This document shows, piece by piece, positions 24,897-33,710 of a stretch of DNA of 64,000 bases. This DNA comes from Alistipes sp. (GTDB lineage: Bacteria > Bacteroidota > Bacteroidia > Bacteroidales > Rikenellaceae), in the NCBI GenBank assembly GCA_017547175.1, contig JAFYQI010000002.1:62001-126000 (forward strand). The letters are read 5' to 3'. Position 1 is the first letter of the stretch. Each line of letters starts with the position of its first letter. A program made the position numbers and the translations under genes. The notes beneath the pieces were generated by a model. It did no database searches and was not told where the DNA came from. It saw only the letters and a program-made list of their open reading frames with translations.

Positions 24897-27317
24897 TTAC
24901 TCCAATTTGGTGTAGGTACCACCAACCGTTTGTGCAGCCGTAATGTCCTGCACCAGGTAGTGGAGATAGGCCTCAAAGTTGGTGTAGAGGCCCTGCGGGT
25001 CGAGCGTCTTGAGCGAAGCATCGTCCTTCGTCTTATCCAGACCGAGCTTCTCCTCATAGAAGTCAGGAATGTTGTCCTTATCCGTATCGGTCGTCATGCG
25101 GGCAACCTCTTCCTCCGTAGCTACGAGGGTCGGCCAACCACCTACGGCCGTCTGCGTATCGATCAGACCGTTCGTTGAGCCGTTGCCACCACTCGTGTAA
25201 GTAGCCTTACCGTTGCGGGCATCGTCAATCAGACGCACATCCACAGCATCGCGCTTATGCACAACACCTGAATAGTCCAGCACACGGGCATAGCTATCAG
25301 CCACCTTGTGCGTGGTTGTGTAGCAAACCGTTACGTCATCCTTCTTAATCGGCTGCAGAGCCGTCAACTTGGCACCTGCGGGATCGCCAACACTCTGGCC
25401 ATCGTGCCAATAGATACCGTTCCAGTTGTCGGTATTGATAGCCGTAGCATAGTCACCTGCGTGGTAGTTATCCTCGAGATACAGACGCGGATACTTATAC
25501 TGCGTCGAACCCGACGAATAGTACGAGTTGGCATCGAGGATATAGTTACGCGCCTTCGAAGCCGGACCCGGTTTATAGTAGTTACCCACCATGTTGATCT
25601 GGGCATCCTCACCACCGTACGAGTTATTATCGCCCCAGTTGTAGACTACGTTGTTGCGATAGTCAACATGACCGCGGTGGGTCGAGAGGTAGTTACCATA
25701 GACCTGCGGATGGCAGAAGCGCGGGTTACGGCTGCTGTGGGCCGTCAGGATGTTGTGGTGGAATGAAGCGTTCTTACCACCCCAAATACCGCCGTAACCG
25801 TGATTACCCTTGCCGTGCACCGAAGCACGCAGCGACTCACCGATCAGACACCACTGCATCGTGAAGTTCTTGTTGCCATAGAACGACGCACACTCATCCG
25901 TACACCATGACATCGAGCAGTGGTCAATAATGATGTTTTCCTTGTAGCGACCCCAGATAGCATCGCCCTCGTGTTTCTTTGCATCGCCCATGCGGAAGCG
26001 TAAGTAGCGGATAATTACGTTGCTGGCATTGACAACAACCGAATAGTTGGCAATCGTGATACCGTCACCTGGAGCCGTCTGGCCGGCAATGGTTACATCA
26101 CCCTTACCGATTTTCAGTTCGTCGTTCAAGTAGATCGTACCACATACGTCAAAGACGATCGTACGAGCACCATTCATATCAAGCGCCTCGCGTAACGAGC
26201 CCGGGCCGTTGTCGTTCAGGTTCGTCACATGAACCACCTTACCGCCACGACCACCCGTGGTGTACATACCACCACCTTCGGCGCCCGGGAAGGCACGAAT
26301 CACGCCGTCCTGCTCCGAAGCGGGCCACAAAATGGCACCTGGAGCCTGGCACACCACATCGAACGTAGCAACCTTCAGCAAGGCACTGTTCGACACAGCA
26401 TAGATCGTCACCGTACCCTCGCTTGCCACGGCCGGAGCGGTCACCTCCACCGAGGTCTCCTTCACCTGCACACGCCAACCATCGGGACGCTCAACGGCAA
26501 TCTCAGCTACACCACTCTGCGTAAGGGCAAACGAGCGGGTCTGACCCGTCGTAAAGGTCTCGCTCTTCTCAACGGTCAACGCAAATACCAACCCGTTGGC
26601 AATGGGCAGCGAAATCTCATCACCCATCAGCAACGTCACGATGATCCAAGCACCATCCTCGCTCACCTTGGCATCGAGGAAGAGGCTCGTAGGAACTTTA
26701 TCGGGATCGGCCACGATCAGATGACCCTCCGAATCGGTCAGCAGCTGCGGACCGTTGCCATCTCCCAAGTCAATCGTCCAATAGCCGTTCTCATTGACAC
26801 CAAGTGTCGGAGCCGTACCCGTGGCACCTGTCGCACCTGCGGATCCACCTTCACCCGTATCACCAAGACCCTGTACGGGGTTGCCGCTCTCATCGAGCAG
26901 CAACTCCCAGGTCGTTCCTTCGTACGAAATGTACCAATAGCCGTCGGTCGAATCAATCTTCAAGAGGGGCATATTAATCTTGCCCATCTCACCCTCGGGA
27001 CCCATGGCACCATCATCACCCGTAGCACCCTTTTTACCGGGTTTTAAAGTAACACTCGTACCGTCATTATAGGTAATAGTTACAGCACCCTGCGACTCGC
27101 TCACCTGCGTAATATAACGTGCACCCTGAAGACCCTCAAGCAAAGTTTTGTAGCTATTGAGTTCATTATTGATGCTCGTCAGTGAGGCTTGTACCGCTTC
27201 AATGCGCTCCGCCAACGATTTCAGATCGCCACGTAACGCCGAGTCGTCGTACTCATTCGAACAACTCCACGAAGCCACACCCGCCAGGAGCATTACATAT
27301 AATAATATGCGTTTCAT
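24897..27317 (-). CDS. Pectate lyase (PL1 family) on a coiled-coil/collagen-like lipoprotein stalk
   Basis: An 806-residue lipoprotein (lipidated Cys19). Residues 25-65 form a coiled coil. Gly-X-Y tracts follow at about 94-112 (GKKGATGDDGAMGPEGEMG) and 152-168, separated by a short beta domain with DGYWYISYEGTTWE. A second all-beta region covers about 205-325. From about 332 a PL1 catalytic domain runs to about 700, with the same signature blocks as the gene at 22936, and the tail repeats the Ca-loop domain ending VGGTYTKLE. The N-terminal layout resembles DUF4988-type Bacteroidales surface proteins. CSNEYDD after the lipidated Cys resembles an acidic lipoprotein export signal, so surface display is likely. 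The trimer-forming stalk may bundle three lyase heads (inference). Confidence 0.88.
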   Translation of the reverse strand: MKRILLYVMLLAGVASWSCSNEYDDSALRGDLKSLAERIEAVQASLTSINNELNSYKTLLEGLQGARYITQVSESQGAVTITYNDGTSVTLKPGKKGATGDDGAMGPEGEMGKINMPLLKIDSTDGYWYISYEGTTWELLLDESGNPVQGLGDTGEGGSAGATGATGTAPTLGVNENGYWTIDLGDGNGPQLLTDSEGHLIVADPDKVPTSLFLDAKVSEDGAWIIVTLLMGDEISLPIANGLVFALTVEKSETFTTGQTRSFALTQSGVAEIAVERPDGWRVQVKETSVEVTAPAVASEGTVTIYAVSNSALLKVATFDVVCQAPGAILWPASEQDGVIRAFPGAEGGGMYTTGGRGGKVVHVTNLNDNGPGSLREALDMNGARTIVFDVCGTIYLNDELKIGKGDVTIAGQTAPGDGITIANYSVVVNASNVIIRYLRFRMGDAKKHEGDAIWGRYKENIIIDHCSMSWCTDECASFYGNKNFTMQWCLIGESLRASVHGKGNHGYGGIWGGKNASFHHNILTAHSSRNPRFCHPQVYGNYLSTHRGHVDYRNNVVYNWGDNNSYGGEDAQINMVGNYYKPGPASKARNYILDANSYYSSGSTQYKYPRLYLEDNYHAGDYATAINTDNWNGIYWHDGQSVGDPAGAKLTALQPIKKDDVTVCYTTTHKVADSYARVLDYSGVVHKRDAVDVRLIDDARNGKATYTSGGNGSTNGLIDTQTAVGGWPTLVATEEEVARMTTDTDKDNIPDFYEEKLGLDKTKDDASLKTLDPQGLYTNFEAYLHYLVQDITAAQTVGGTYTKLE

Positions 27318-27337
27318 GGCTTGTACATTTTACATGG

Positions 27338-29152
27338 TTACTGCTTCGGCGTCCACTTGATGTTGAAGATGTTGATACCACTCTTCATGCTATACATCGA
27401 CACAATCGAACCGGCCTGTGCTGTCGAGCAATCAATCGTATAGATCTGACGTGCATCGGGATCTGCAAAATAACCCTCCGACGAGGTATCCTTGCCGTCA
27501 ATGGCAACTCCCATCTTGCGAACTTCGCCCTCCTTGTAACCGCTGGCCTGGAAATCCATCGTCAGCGTACCGGGACCCGTTACAGTCAACAGGAATACGC
27601 ACTTCTCAGTGGCATTACCCGCACCGCTCAACTGAACACGGCAGTCGGGATCACTACCACCAAACTTCACGCCCTTACCCGAGCCCTTGCTGAATTTCAG
27701 ACCGTTACCGCAATCAATATACTCCGCGGTCGTCTCGGCCGTGCCATACTGCTCCTGAAGAGTCTTCCATACAGCATTGCCCCACTCCAAAGCCGTTGCG
27801 GGCGTCGGAGGCGTCGGGGGTGTCGTAGGCTCCGTTACGGTCAGTGTAGCCTCACCGGCAGCCGACTTCGTATAAGCAGCATCACTCGAAACAGCGACTA
27901 CCGCAATCTTATACTCACCCTTTGCCAGAGCCTTCACCTCCGTAGCAGCAACCGTGTAGGTCGGTTCATTTACCGTTACAGCGGCAGCACCATTAAACGA
28001 TACCTCGTAACCCGTAGCATGGTCAATAGCAGCCCACGTAGCAACAACAGCCTGCTCCGTACCGGCCTCAACTGATGTGGGGGTGATCGTTACAACGGGT
28101 GCAGCAAGCTCGGTGGGGATCACAGTTCCCTCTACCAGCACCTGCATACGCAGTACGGTAGCCATGCCGTTCTTCATCACAACCAGCAGCGAAAGGTCGT
28201 ACGCCGTATCGGCCGTAGCACGCGTAGCGGGAGCCGAAGCCGTAGCAGGAGCAGTCACCTCGAGCGACATCTCCTTCAGCGTAGCCTGCCACTCATCGGG
28301 CAGATCAACCACCTTCACCAGGTCGGCCGTCGGAGCTACCACCGTATAGGTGCGCTTCTCGCCCAAAGCAAACGTCTGCACTCCCTCCACGGGGTTTTCA
28401 CCCAGATAGAGCTGAGCCAGTGCCTTACCGCCTACGGGAATCTCGAGCACGTCGGTCGAACCGGCCAGGGTCACCTTCAGCGTCGAGCCATCTGCCGAGA
28501 GCTCAACCGAGGTGAATACCGACTGATAGGTAGCCGTCGTCGAATCACTTACGACAGCCTTGATCGGGTTGCCGGCAGCATCCTTCATACGCTCGTAGGT
28601 CTTACCACCATCGTAGCTTACCGTCCAGTAGCCCTCCGAATCTACGCTGATTTGGGGCGTTACACCCTGAGCACCCGTGGCACCCGTAGCACCCGTAGCA
28701 CCCGTCTGACCCAGCGCCGAGATCTTCTCGCCACCGGGATACTCCCATGTCTGACCACCGTCATAGCTCACCTGCCAATAGCCATCAGCATCGATGCGCA
28801 TCATCGGAGTAGACGCGGGACCCTCGGGACCCTGCGGACCCGTAGCACCCGTATCACCCTTCTGACCGTTGGCAATCGTGTAGCTCTTGCCGTTCGAGAA
28901 GGTAATCGTATAGCCACCATCGGTAGCATTCTCAACCTTCGTAATGGCAATACCATTGGCAATGGCCTGCATGGCAGCGATGTCACCATTAATCTTCTGT
29001 GCCTCCTGCTTAAGCGTTGCAATCTGCTGCTCAAGGGCGGTCACTTTGTCTTTTAGGTCATCAATCTGCCCCTTCAGTTCCGTGTCATCATATCCCTCCG
29101 TACAACCTGTCCATAGGCAGGCAGCCATCAGGAAATAAAAAAGCTTACGCAT
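27338..29152 (-). CDS. Collagen-like surface lipoprotein without catalytic domain, putative pectin-binding protein
   Basis: A 604-residue lipoprotein (WTGC, Cys17), beginning TEGYDDTELKG after the Cys, much like the neighbouring lyase. Residues 23-62 are a coiled coil. Gly-X-Y tracts lie at about 96-113 and 148-164, flanked by two copies of a short unit (DGYWQVSYDGGQTWE at 122-136, EGYWTVSYDGGKTYE at 173-187). A beta region follows, then a FN3-like domain (about 355-445) with a Thr/Pro linker, then a C-terminal beta-sandwich of about 150 residues (YIDCGNGLKFSKGSG ... NIFNIKWTPKQ) resembling carbohydrate-binding ends of Bacteroidales pectate lyases. No lyase or hydrolase motif is present. It may be the surface glycan-binding protein of this locus, in the role SGBPs have elsewhere. 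Confidence 0.7.
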   Translation of the reverse strand: MRKLFYFLMAACLWTGCTEGYDDTELKGQIDDLKDKVTALEQQIATLKQEAQKINGDIAAMQAIANGIAITKVENATDGGYTITFSNGKSYTIANGQKGDTGATGPQGPEGPASTPMMRIDADGYWQVSYDGGQTWEYPGGEKISALGQTGATGATGATGAQGVTPQISVDSEGYWTVSYDGGKTYERMKDAAGNPIKAVVSDSTTATYQSVFTSVELSADGSTLKVTLAGSTDVLEIPVGGKALAQLYLGENPVEGVQTFALGEKRTYTVVAPTADLVKVVDLPDEWQATLKEMSLEVTAPATASAPATRATADTAYDLSLLVVMKNGMATVLRMQVLVEGTVIPTELAAPVVTITPTSVEAGTEQAVVATWAAIDHATGYEVSFNGAAAVTVNEPTYTVAATEVKALAKGEYKIAVVAVSSDAAYTKSAAGEATLTVTEPTTPPTPPTPATALEWGNAVWKTLQEQYGTAETTAEYIDCGNGLKFSKGSGKGVKFGGSDPDCRVQLSGAGNATEKCVFLLTVTGPGTLTMDFQASGYKEGEVRKMGVAIDGKDTSSEGYFADPDARQIYTIDCSTAQAGSIVSMYSMKSGINIFNIKWTPKQ

Positions 29153-29205
29153 AATTGTTTAGTTTTAAGGTTATTGGAGAATTTAGTTAGAAGTTCAGCG
29201 TAGGT

Positions 29206-30873
29206 TTAGTTCAGTGTCACCTTACCCTCAGCTTTGGGGCTCAGTTTCGTGTTTTCGGTCGAAATCTGAGCAGCCTTGATGACGATATCGGCATTACGGC
29301 TACCCGTTACAGTCAAAGCCGCCTCCATGTTCTCGGGACAGGTGAAATCCTCCACGGTTACCTGCTTAGCATTGTTGATCGAGAGGGCGGGACCCTGCTT
29401 CGGAACAACGGTCACGTTCTTCAGATCAACATTGGTCGACTCGTTGATCTGAGCACCCGTCGTGGTATAGAACCAGGCATTCTCCACCTTCACATTCTCG
29501 ACGTTCATCTCCGGCAGACCATTGAACAACATGGCGCGACGTGCACCGTTGCAACGTACATTCTTGATGTCGATGTTGCGGAAAGCGGGAGTCGTCTCGT
29601 CCACGGGCTTGGCGGGCATATCCGTCACCTCACCCTCATCACCATCAGCCAAAGCCTCCGAAGCCGACTTACCACCATAGAAGAGGTCGAAGAGCAGACC
29701 ATCCGTGAGAATGTTGTTCATCGTGATGTTCTCGATGAAGATGTTCTCTACCACGCCACCGCGACCACGCGTCGACTTGAAGCGCAGACCTACATCCGTA
29801 CCCGAGAAGGTCAGATCGCGTACGCAGACATTCTTCACGCCACCCGACATCTCGCTACCTACTACGAAACCACCGTGGCCATGGAATACGATACAGTTCT
29901 GTACGATCACATTCTCGCAGGGGATACCGCGCTTGCGACCATCCTCGTTCTTACCACTCTTGATGCAGATGGCATCGTCACCGGCGTCGATCGACGAGTT
30001 GATCACCAGTACATTCTTGCACGACTCGATATCCAGACCGTCACCATTCTGTGCATAGGCCGGGCAGCGTACCGTTACACCGTCGATCGTGAGGTTCGTA
30101 CAGATGGCCGGGTGTACCGTCCAGCAAGGCGAGTTCTGGAACGTCACGCCCTCGAGCAGCACATTGTCGCAGTTGTGGATAGCCACCATAACTGGACGCA
30201 GGAAGTCGCGAATGGGCTCAAAGTCCTCCTTCGTGCGCATGTTCTCGTTCACGTTCTGGTCCGTGGCACCCTTCTGGCCACGATAGTAGCTCTCGGTGGG
30301 GAACCAGTTCGTACCATCGACGATACCGCCGCTGGCTACGAGCTTCTTCCAAGCCGACTCGGTTACCTTGCTCTGCTTAACCATACGCCAAGCGTCACCG
30401 CTACCGTCGATCACACCACCACCGGTAATGGCTACGTTCTTCACGCCACGAGCCGAGATGGGCGACTGCATACGCCACGTATTCAGACCCTCGAAGATAA
30501 TCTCGGTCAGCGGATAGAGCGACTGATCGGGGCTGAAAAGAATCATAGCGTGGTTCGAGAGGTGGAGCTCGATATTATCCTTCAAGACGATCGGGCCCGT
30601 GAACCAGATACCATCGGGTACGTTCACCTTACCACCACCCTGCTCTGCCAGGTTGTCAATGGCGGCAGCAAAAGCCTCTGTATTGAGGGTCATGCCATCA
30701 CCTACGGCACCAAAATCGACAATCGACACCTCGCGTGCCGGAATCACCGGACGCTCTACCTTGGGCATCTCGAAGGGCAGATTGGCATAGACATCCATCT
30801 TGTCAGCCTCGCCGCAGCAGCAAGCCGACATTGCGGCAGCCGCCAGAATCAGAAGAGTTTTCTTGAAATTCAT
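29206..30873 (-). CDS. Polygalacturonase/pectin hydrolase (GH28), lipoprotein
   Basis: A 555-residue GH28 right-handed beta-helix that hydrolyses alpha-1,4-galacturonosyl (or rhamnogalacturonan) linkages by inversion. Catalytic blocks are complete: NGDGLDI with D278, DAGDD with D299/D300, GHGG with H333 and RFKS with R364/K366. NGD in place of the plant/fungal NTD is usual for exo-acting and rhamnogalacturonan-type bacterial members. The N-terminus is a lipoprotein signal, MSACCCGE, with three adjacent Cys as in the CE8 at 3692. An insertion near 160-215 with many polar residues lies beside the active site and may close one end, favouring exo-action (inference). Confidence 0.93.
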   Translation of the reverse strand: MNFKKTLLILAAAAMSACCCGEADKMDVYANLPFEMPKVERPVIPAREVSIVDFGAVGDGMTLNTEAFAAAIDNLAEQGGGKVNVPDGIWFTGPIVLKDNIELHLSNHAMILFSPDQSLYPLTEIIFEGLNTWRMQSPISARGVKNVAITGGGVIDGSGDAWRMVKQSKVTESAWKKLVASGGIVDGTNWFPTESYYRGQKGATDQNVNENMRTKEDFEPIRDFLRPVMVAIHNCDNVLLEGVTFQNSPCWTVHPAICTNLTIDGVTVRCPAYAQNGDGLDIESCKNVLVINSSIDAGDDAICIKSGKNEDGRKRGIPCENVIVQNCIVFHGHGGFVVGSEMSGGVKNVCVRDLTFSGTDVGLRFKSTRGRGGVVENIFIENITMNNILTDGLLFDLFYGGKSASEALADGDEGEVTDMPAKPVDETTPAFRNIDIKNVRCNGARRAMLFNGLPEMNVENVKVENAWFYTTTGAQINESTNVDLKNVTVVPKQGPALSINNAKQVTVEDFTCPENMEAALTVTGSRNADIVIKAAQISTENTKLSPKAEGKVTLN

Positions 30874-30913
30874 GTTGTTTGGTTTTTGATTATAATTGAT
30901 TTGTTTGTTGTCG

Positions 30914-32089
30914 TTAGTTGATGCGCTCGATCACAATCGGCTCAGCAGCCTTCTTGGCCTTCTGCAGCACGTCGATCAACAGCTCCTCGTCCGTAAGGTC
31001 GCTGAGCCACTCGCTCTTGCGCCAATTCATATCAAAGTGGTAACAAATCTTACCCTCTGCATCGGGTGCAAGTTGGTAGAGGTAACTCAAGGCATCGTCC
31101 TCGGCCGAAAGAATCTGCACATTCTCAGGCAGTGCCACGGCCAGTGCCACGGTCTCCTTGGGCCACTTCTCGTAGTTGTTCTCGGGATGGTCACAGCCAA
31201 TCTGGGCTACGGCTCGCTCCTCCTTGATCGATTTTGTGTCGAGCATCTTCATCACGCCCGTCACAAAGGTCAACCCCTCGTATTCGCCCTCGATGAAGTT
31301 TTCTACAACCACGTCGCTGTGGCCGGCATAAATCGTATAGCGCGAGGTCATGTTGAGCTCCTTATCACAGTAGTTCCATCCCTCAACCGCCATCTCCATA
31401 ATAGCACGCACAGGACCTTTGGCCAATACGCGAGCCTCACGACGTTTGAAATCGGTGATGTGAATCATACCCTTTTCAGGATCCCAACCCTTTAGAACAC
31501 CAACGCCAATCGAACCGAATACGCGCAGGTTGTCGTGGCCAAAGCCGGCCTCCAGCTGCTCGGGAGTCGTGTACCACATCGACTCGCGCAACTCAAGCTG
31601 ACCACGCTTCTTGCCGTAGGTATCGATCGTCTGCTTCTTGTCGAAATAGACGCGATAGGCGCCCCACTCCGACTCGATGGCCGGACCGTGGTGATGCAGT
31701 TTACGATACATATCGTCCTTAAACGAGTAGAGGGTATCCTTCTCCTCATAGGGATTTGCCTCGTCACCCGTCTTCCACCACATTTGAGCATTGGTACGGG
31801 GTTCATAAACCGTCGTCGAAGGCTTCTCGTAGAAGATCACTTCAAACTCCTTTACGCCCTCCACATCGGCCACAAAGGCGGCCTCCGAAAGGCACTTATC
31901 CAACTGCGAAGGGATCTCCTCTCCCGCAGCGATCACCTTCACACTCTCAGCCCAAGCAGGCACATCGGTCACCACCACCGGGCAATCCTTCTTCAGCCCC
32001 TCGACCGAGACACGATAGGTGCGCTCCTCGGTCTTGGTGCAGGCGCAAAGCATCGCTACAGCTGCGCCAAACAGAACAATTCGTTTCAT
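30914..32089 (-). CDS. DUF4861-family lipoprotein
   Basis: A 391-residue lipoprotein (LCAC, Cys16-17 region) of the DUF4861 family, paralogous to the protein at 12864 but longer and closer to the family mainstream. Conserved blocks are NAQMWWKTGDE, MYRKLHHHGPAIESEWGAYRVYFDKKQTIDTYG (residues about 128-160) and LRESMWYTTPEQLEAGFGHDNLRVFGS; the HHHG run and the nearby Glu/Arg could line a sugar site. The second half has immunoglobulin-like strands such as VVVENFIEGEYEGLTFVTG. Its stop-to-start junctions are tight: it begins directly at the stop of the esterase gene (TAAATG). Activity is unknown; the operon argues for a step in rhamnogalacturonan or pectin oligosaccharide processing. Confidence 0.8.
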   Translation of the reverse strand: MKRIVLFGAAVAMLCACTKTEERTYRVSVEGLKKDCPVVVTDVPAWAESVKVIAAGEEIPSQLDKCLSEAAFVADVEGVKEFEVIFYEKPSTTVYEPRTNAQMWWKTGDEANPYEEKDTLYSFKDDMYRKLHHHGPAIESEWGAYRVYFDKKQTIDTYGKKRGQLELRESMWYTTPEQLEAGFGHDNLRVFGSIGVGVLKGWDPEKGMIHITDFKRREARVLAKGPVRAIMEMAVEGWNYCDKELNMTSRYTIYAGHSDVVVENFIEGEYEGLTFVTGVMKMLDTKSIKEERAVAQIGCDHPENNYEKWPKETVALAVALPENVQILSAEDDALSYLYQLAPDAEGKICYHFDMNWRKSEWLSDLTDEELLIDVLQKAKKAAEPIVIERIN

Positions 32090-33505
32090 TTATTTCAGGG
32101 TTTTAATCAATGTTTCGAGTTCGGCAGCCGAGCGGATAGCACCCTCAGGCAGGTTACCGCGGAAGGTCTGCAACGCCTCATGAGGCTGCAGCTCCACCTG
32201 CGTCTCATCGACCTGCTGCAGGTCCAGACCGAGGTGGTCGGCAAAGAAGCGATAGACAGCCATGCGCTTATTGACGCCGTAGTCGTGGCGTTCAGTCTCA
32301 AAGTGAGCATTGCGCAGGTTATGCTGGGCATTGTAGAAGCCCCAGATGCGATGCAGGTAGGGCTGCTCTAGCGTGGGATAGGTGCGCGTCCAATCGCCAC
32401 CATCCGAGACCGTAATCACTGGCTTCGGAGCCATCACGGCAGCCAGTAACTCGGGCATGGCCGAGCCACCCGCAGCCAGCGTCACGGGACGACCACTCTC
32501 GCAGGGGCATCCGCCGTCGAAATGCGAAACGAGGTGCACCACGGGGGCCAACACCGAGAAACGACCATCAACAAGGGCTAACATCAGGGTGTGCGTACCG
32601 CCACCCGAACCGCCCGTGGCGGCCATGCACGTTGCGTCCACATCCTTGCGCGTAGCGAGAATCCAATCCGTCACGACTTTCGACCAGAGTACCTGCACCT
32701 GCATAGCATAGTCGGCCCGATGGGCGGCAATGCCGAGTTGGTGCTCCGACTCACCCCAGGCGACGATATCCATATCGACCGCCACGGCACCCATGCGGGC
32801 AAAGGTAGCCATGCGATACTGCTGATCGTCACGGTAGCGTGCTTCGGGCCAGTGACCGGCGGGCGAAATAATGAGCGGACGCTTCCCCTTCGCTTTAGTC
32901 GCGGGGGCGTAGATCGTACCACAGGTATAGAGTCCGGGCAGGGTCTCCAGAGCAAAGTTCTGCGTCGTATAGCCGCCTGCATGCTTCACAACCTCGCCGA
33001 TGCGGATATCGGGGTCGGTCGCCAAACCGCGAACAAAGGGGTCGAGATTGAGAATCGCAAGTGCCTCGCGCTTTACCTCCTCGGCGCGTGCCTCCCATTC
33101 GGCGGCATTCTGATATTTGGCCGACAACCACGCGAGCAACTTCTCGCCATCAGCAGGCTGACGACGGTGGTACTCGTAGGGTTGGATGCGGACACGCTTG
33201 CCGCTCGTTTCCCACTTCAAGTCGAGCGGTTTGAGAATATTATCGAGGGTCTCCTCCAACGAATAGGGACGGATGCGCGATGGTGCAAAATTGAGCGTGC
33301 ACGACGCAGGCTCGAAGTTGCGATATTCGATCTTCACGTCAAAGAGTTTCTCCAACTCATCAAACACCTCATTCAGGGGCATTGCAAAGGGCGTTTTGGT
33401 CGTAGCCAAACGTTCCGTCATGGTTTGCGCATCGGCTACCGCAACGGTCATAAGCAACACGCATACACACGTGAGAGCGCGCAAACAAAAAGGAAAAAGT
33501 TTCAT
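32090..33505 (-). CDS. STN-domain/alpha-beta hydrolase fusion, putative pectin or xylan esterase
   Basis: A 471-residue secreted protein with signal peptide about 1-26 (no lipobox). Residues about 36-112 match the secretin/TonB short N-terminal (STN) domain (MPLNEVFDELEKLFDVKIEY ... YSLEETLDNILKPLDLKWE). Residues about 120-430 are an alpha/beta hydrolase of the acetylxylan-esterase type: strand RPLIISPAGHWPE, nucleophile S300 in TGGSGGGTH, acid D368 or D371 in SDGGDW and histidine H407 in TERHDYGVN. It likely removes acetyl or other esters from the polymer in the periplasm. An STN domain normally interacts with TonB-linked transport or secretion systems, so its fusion to an esterase is notable. 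First gene of the operon, behind the best promoter in the window. Confidence 0.75.
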   Translation of the reverse strand: MKLFPFCLRALTCVCVLLMTVAVADAQTMTERLATTKTPFAMPLNEVFDELEKLFDVKIEYRNFEPASCTLNFAPSRIRPYSLEETLDNILKPLDLKWETSGKRVRIQPYEYHRRQPADGEKLLAWLSAKYQNAAEWEARAEEVKREALAILNLDPFVRGLATDPDIRIGEVVKHAGGYTTQNFALETLPGLYTCGTIYAPATKAKGKRPLIISPAGHWPEARYRDDQQYRMATFARMGAVAVDMDIVAWGESEHQLGIAAHRADYAMQVQVLWSKVVTDWILATRKDVDATCMAATGGSGGGTHTLMLALVDGRFSVLAPVVHLVSHFDGGCPCESGRPVTLAAGGSAMPELLAAVMAPKPVITVSDGGDWTRTYPTLEQPYLHRIWGFYNAQHNLRNAHFETERHDYGVNKRMAVYRFFADHLGLDLQQVDETQVELQPHEALQTFRGNLPEGAIRSAAELETLIKTLK

Positions 33506-33531
33506 TATAGCAGGATTAGGTATATGTTTGC

Positions 33532-33563
33532 CAAAGATAACAAAAAGATATTAGAATTCAAAA
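33532..33563 (-). promoter_or_regulatory. promoter of the pectin-degradation operon
   Basis: On the minus strand, TTTTG (33559-33563), exactly 19 bases, then TATCTTTG (33532-33539): a perfect Bacteroidota promoter, with about 26 bases to the esterase ATG. No operator was recognised. Confidence 0.82.
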
Positions 33564-33588
33564 TCCTCACACTCCAACAAACACAAGT

Positions 33589-33640
33589 TAGGCGGAAGAT
33601 GGGCTCTGCTTTAGAAAATCAAAGTCTCTCTTTCCGCCTA
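33589..33640. promoter_or_regulatory. hairpin between the L,D-transpeptidase gene and the pectin operon promoter
   Basis: TAGGCGGAA/TTCCGCCTA (33589-33597 with 33632-33640) encloses 34 bases. It lacks a T-tract on the minus strand, so it is not a standard terminator. It could be a regulator target 26 bases upstream of the -33 box. The remainder of the 205-base spacer is AT-rich with nothing else recognised. Confidence 0.4.
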
Positions 33641-33710
33641 CGACATTCGTAAAAAACGAGTTGGAGAATTGTATTAATTAGCTCATATACAAGTTATATT
33701 ACTCACCTGC

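Noticed and set aside
24897..29152. Phage tail-fibre origin for the Gly-X-Y proteins
   Set aside because: Lipoprotein signals, PL1 and FN3-like domains and the operon context show they are secreted host glycan proteins, not virion parts.
33589..33640. Terminator for the L,D-transpeptidase gene
   Set aside because: The stem has a 34-base loop and no T-tract on the minus strand, so it was kept only as an unexplained hairpin.
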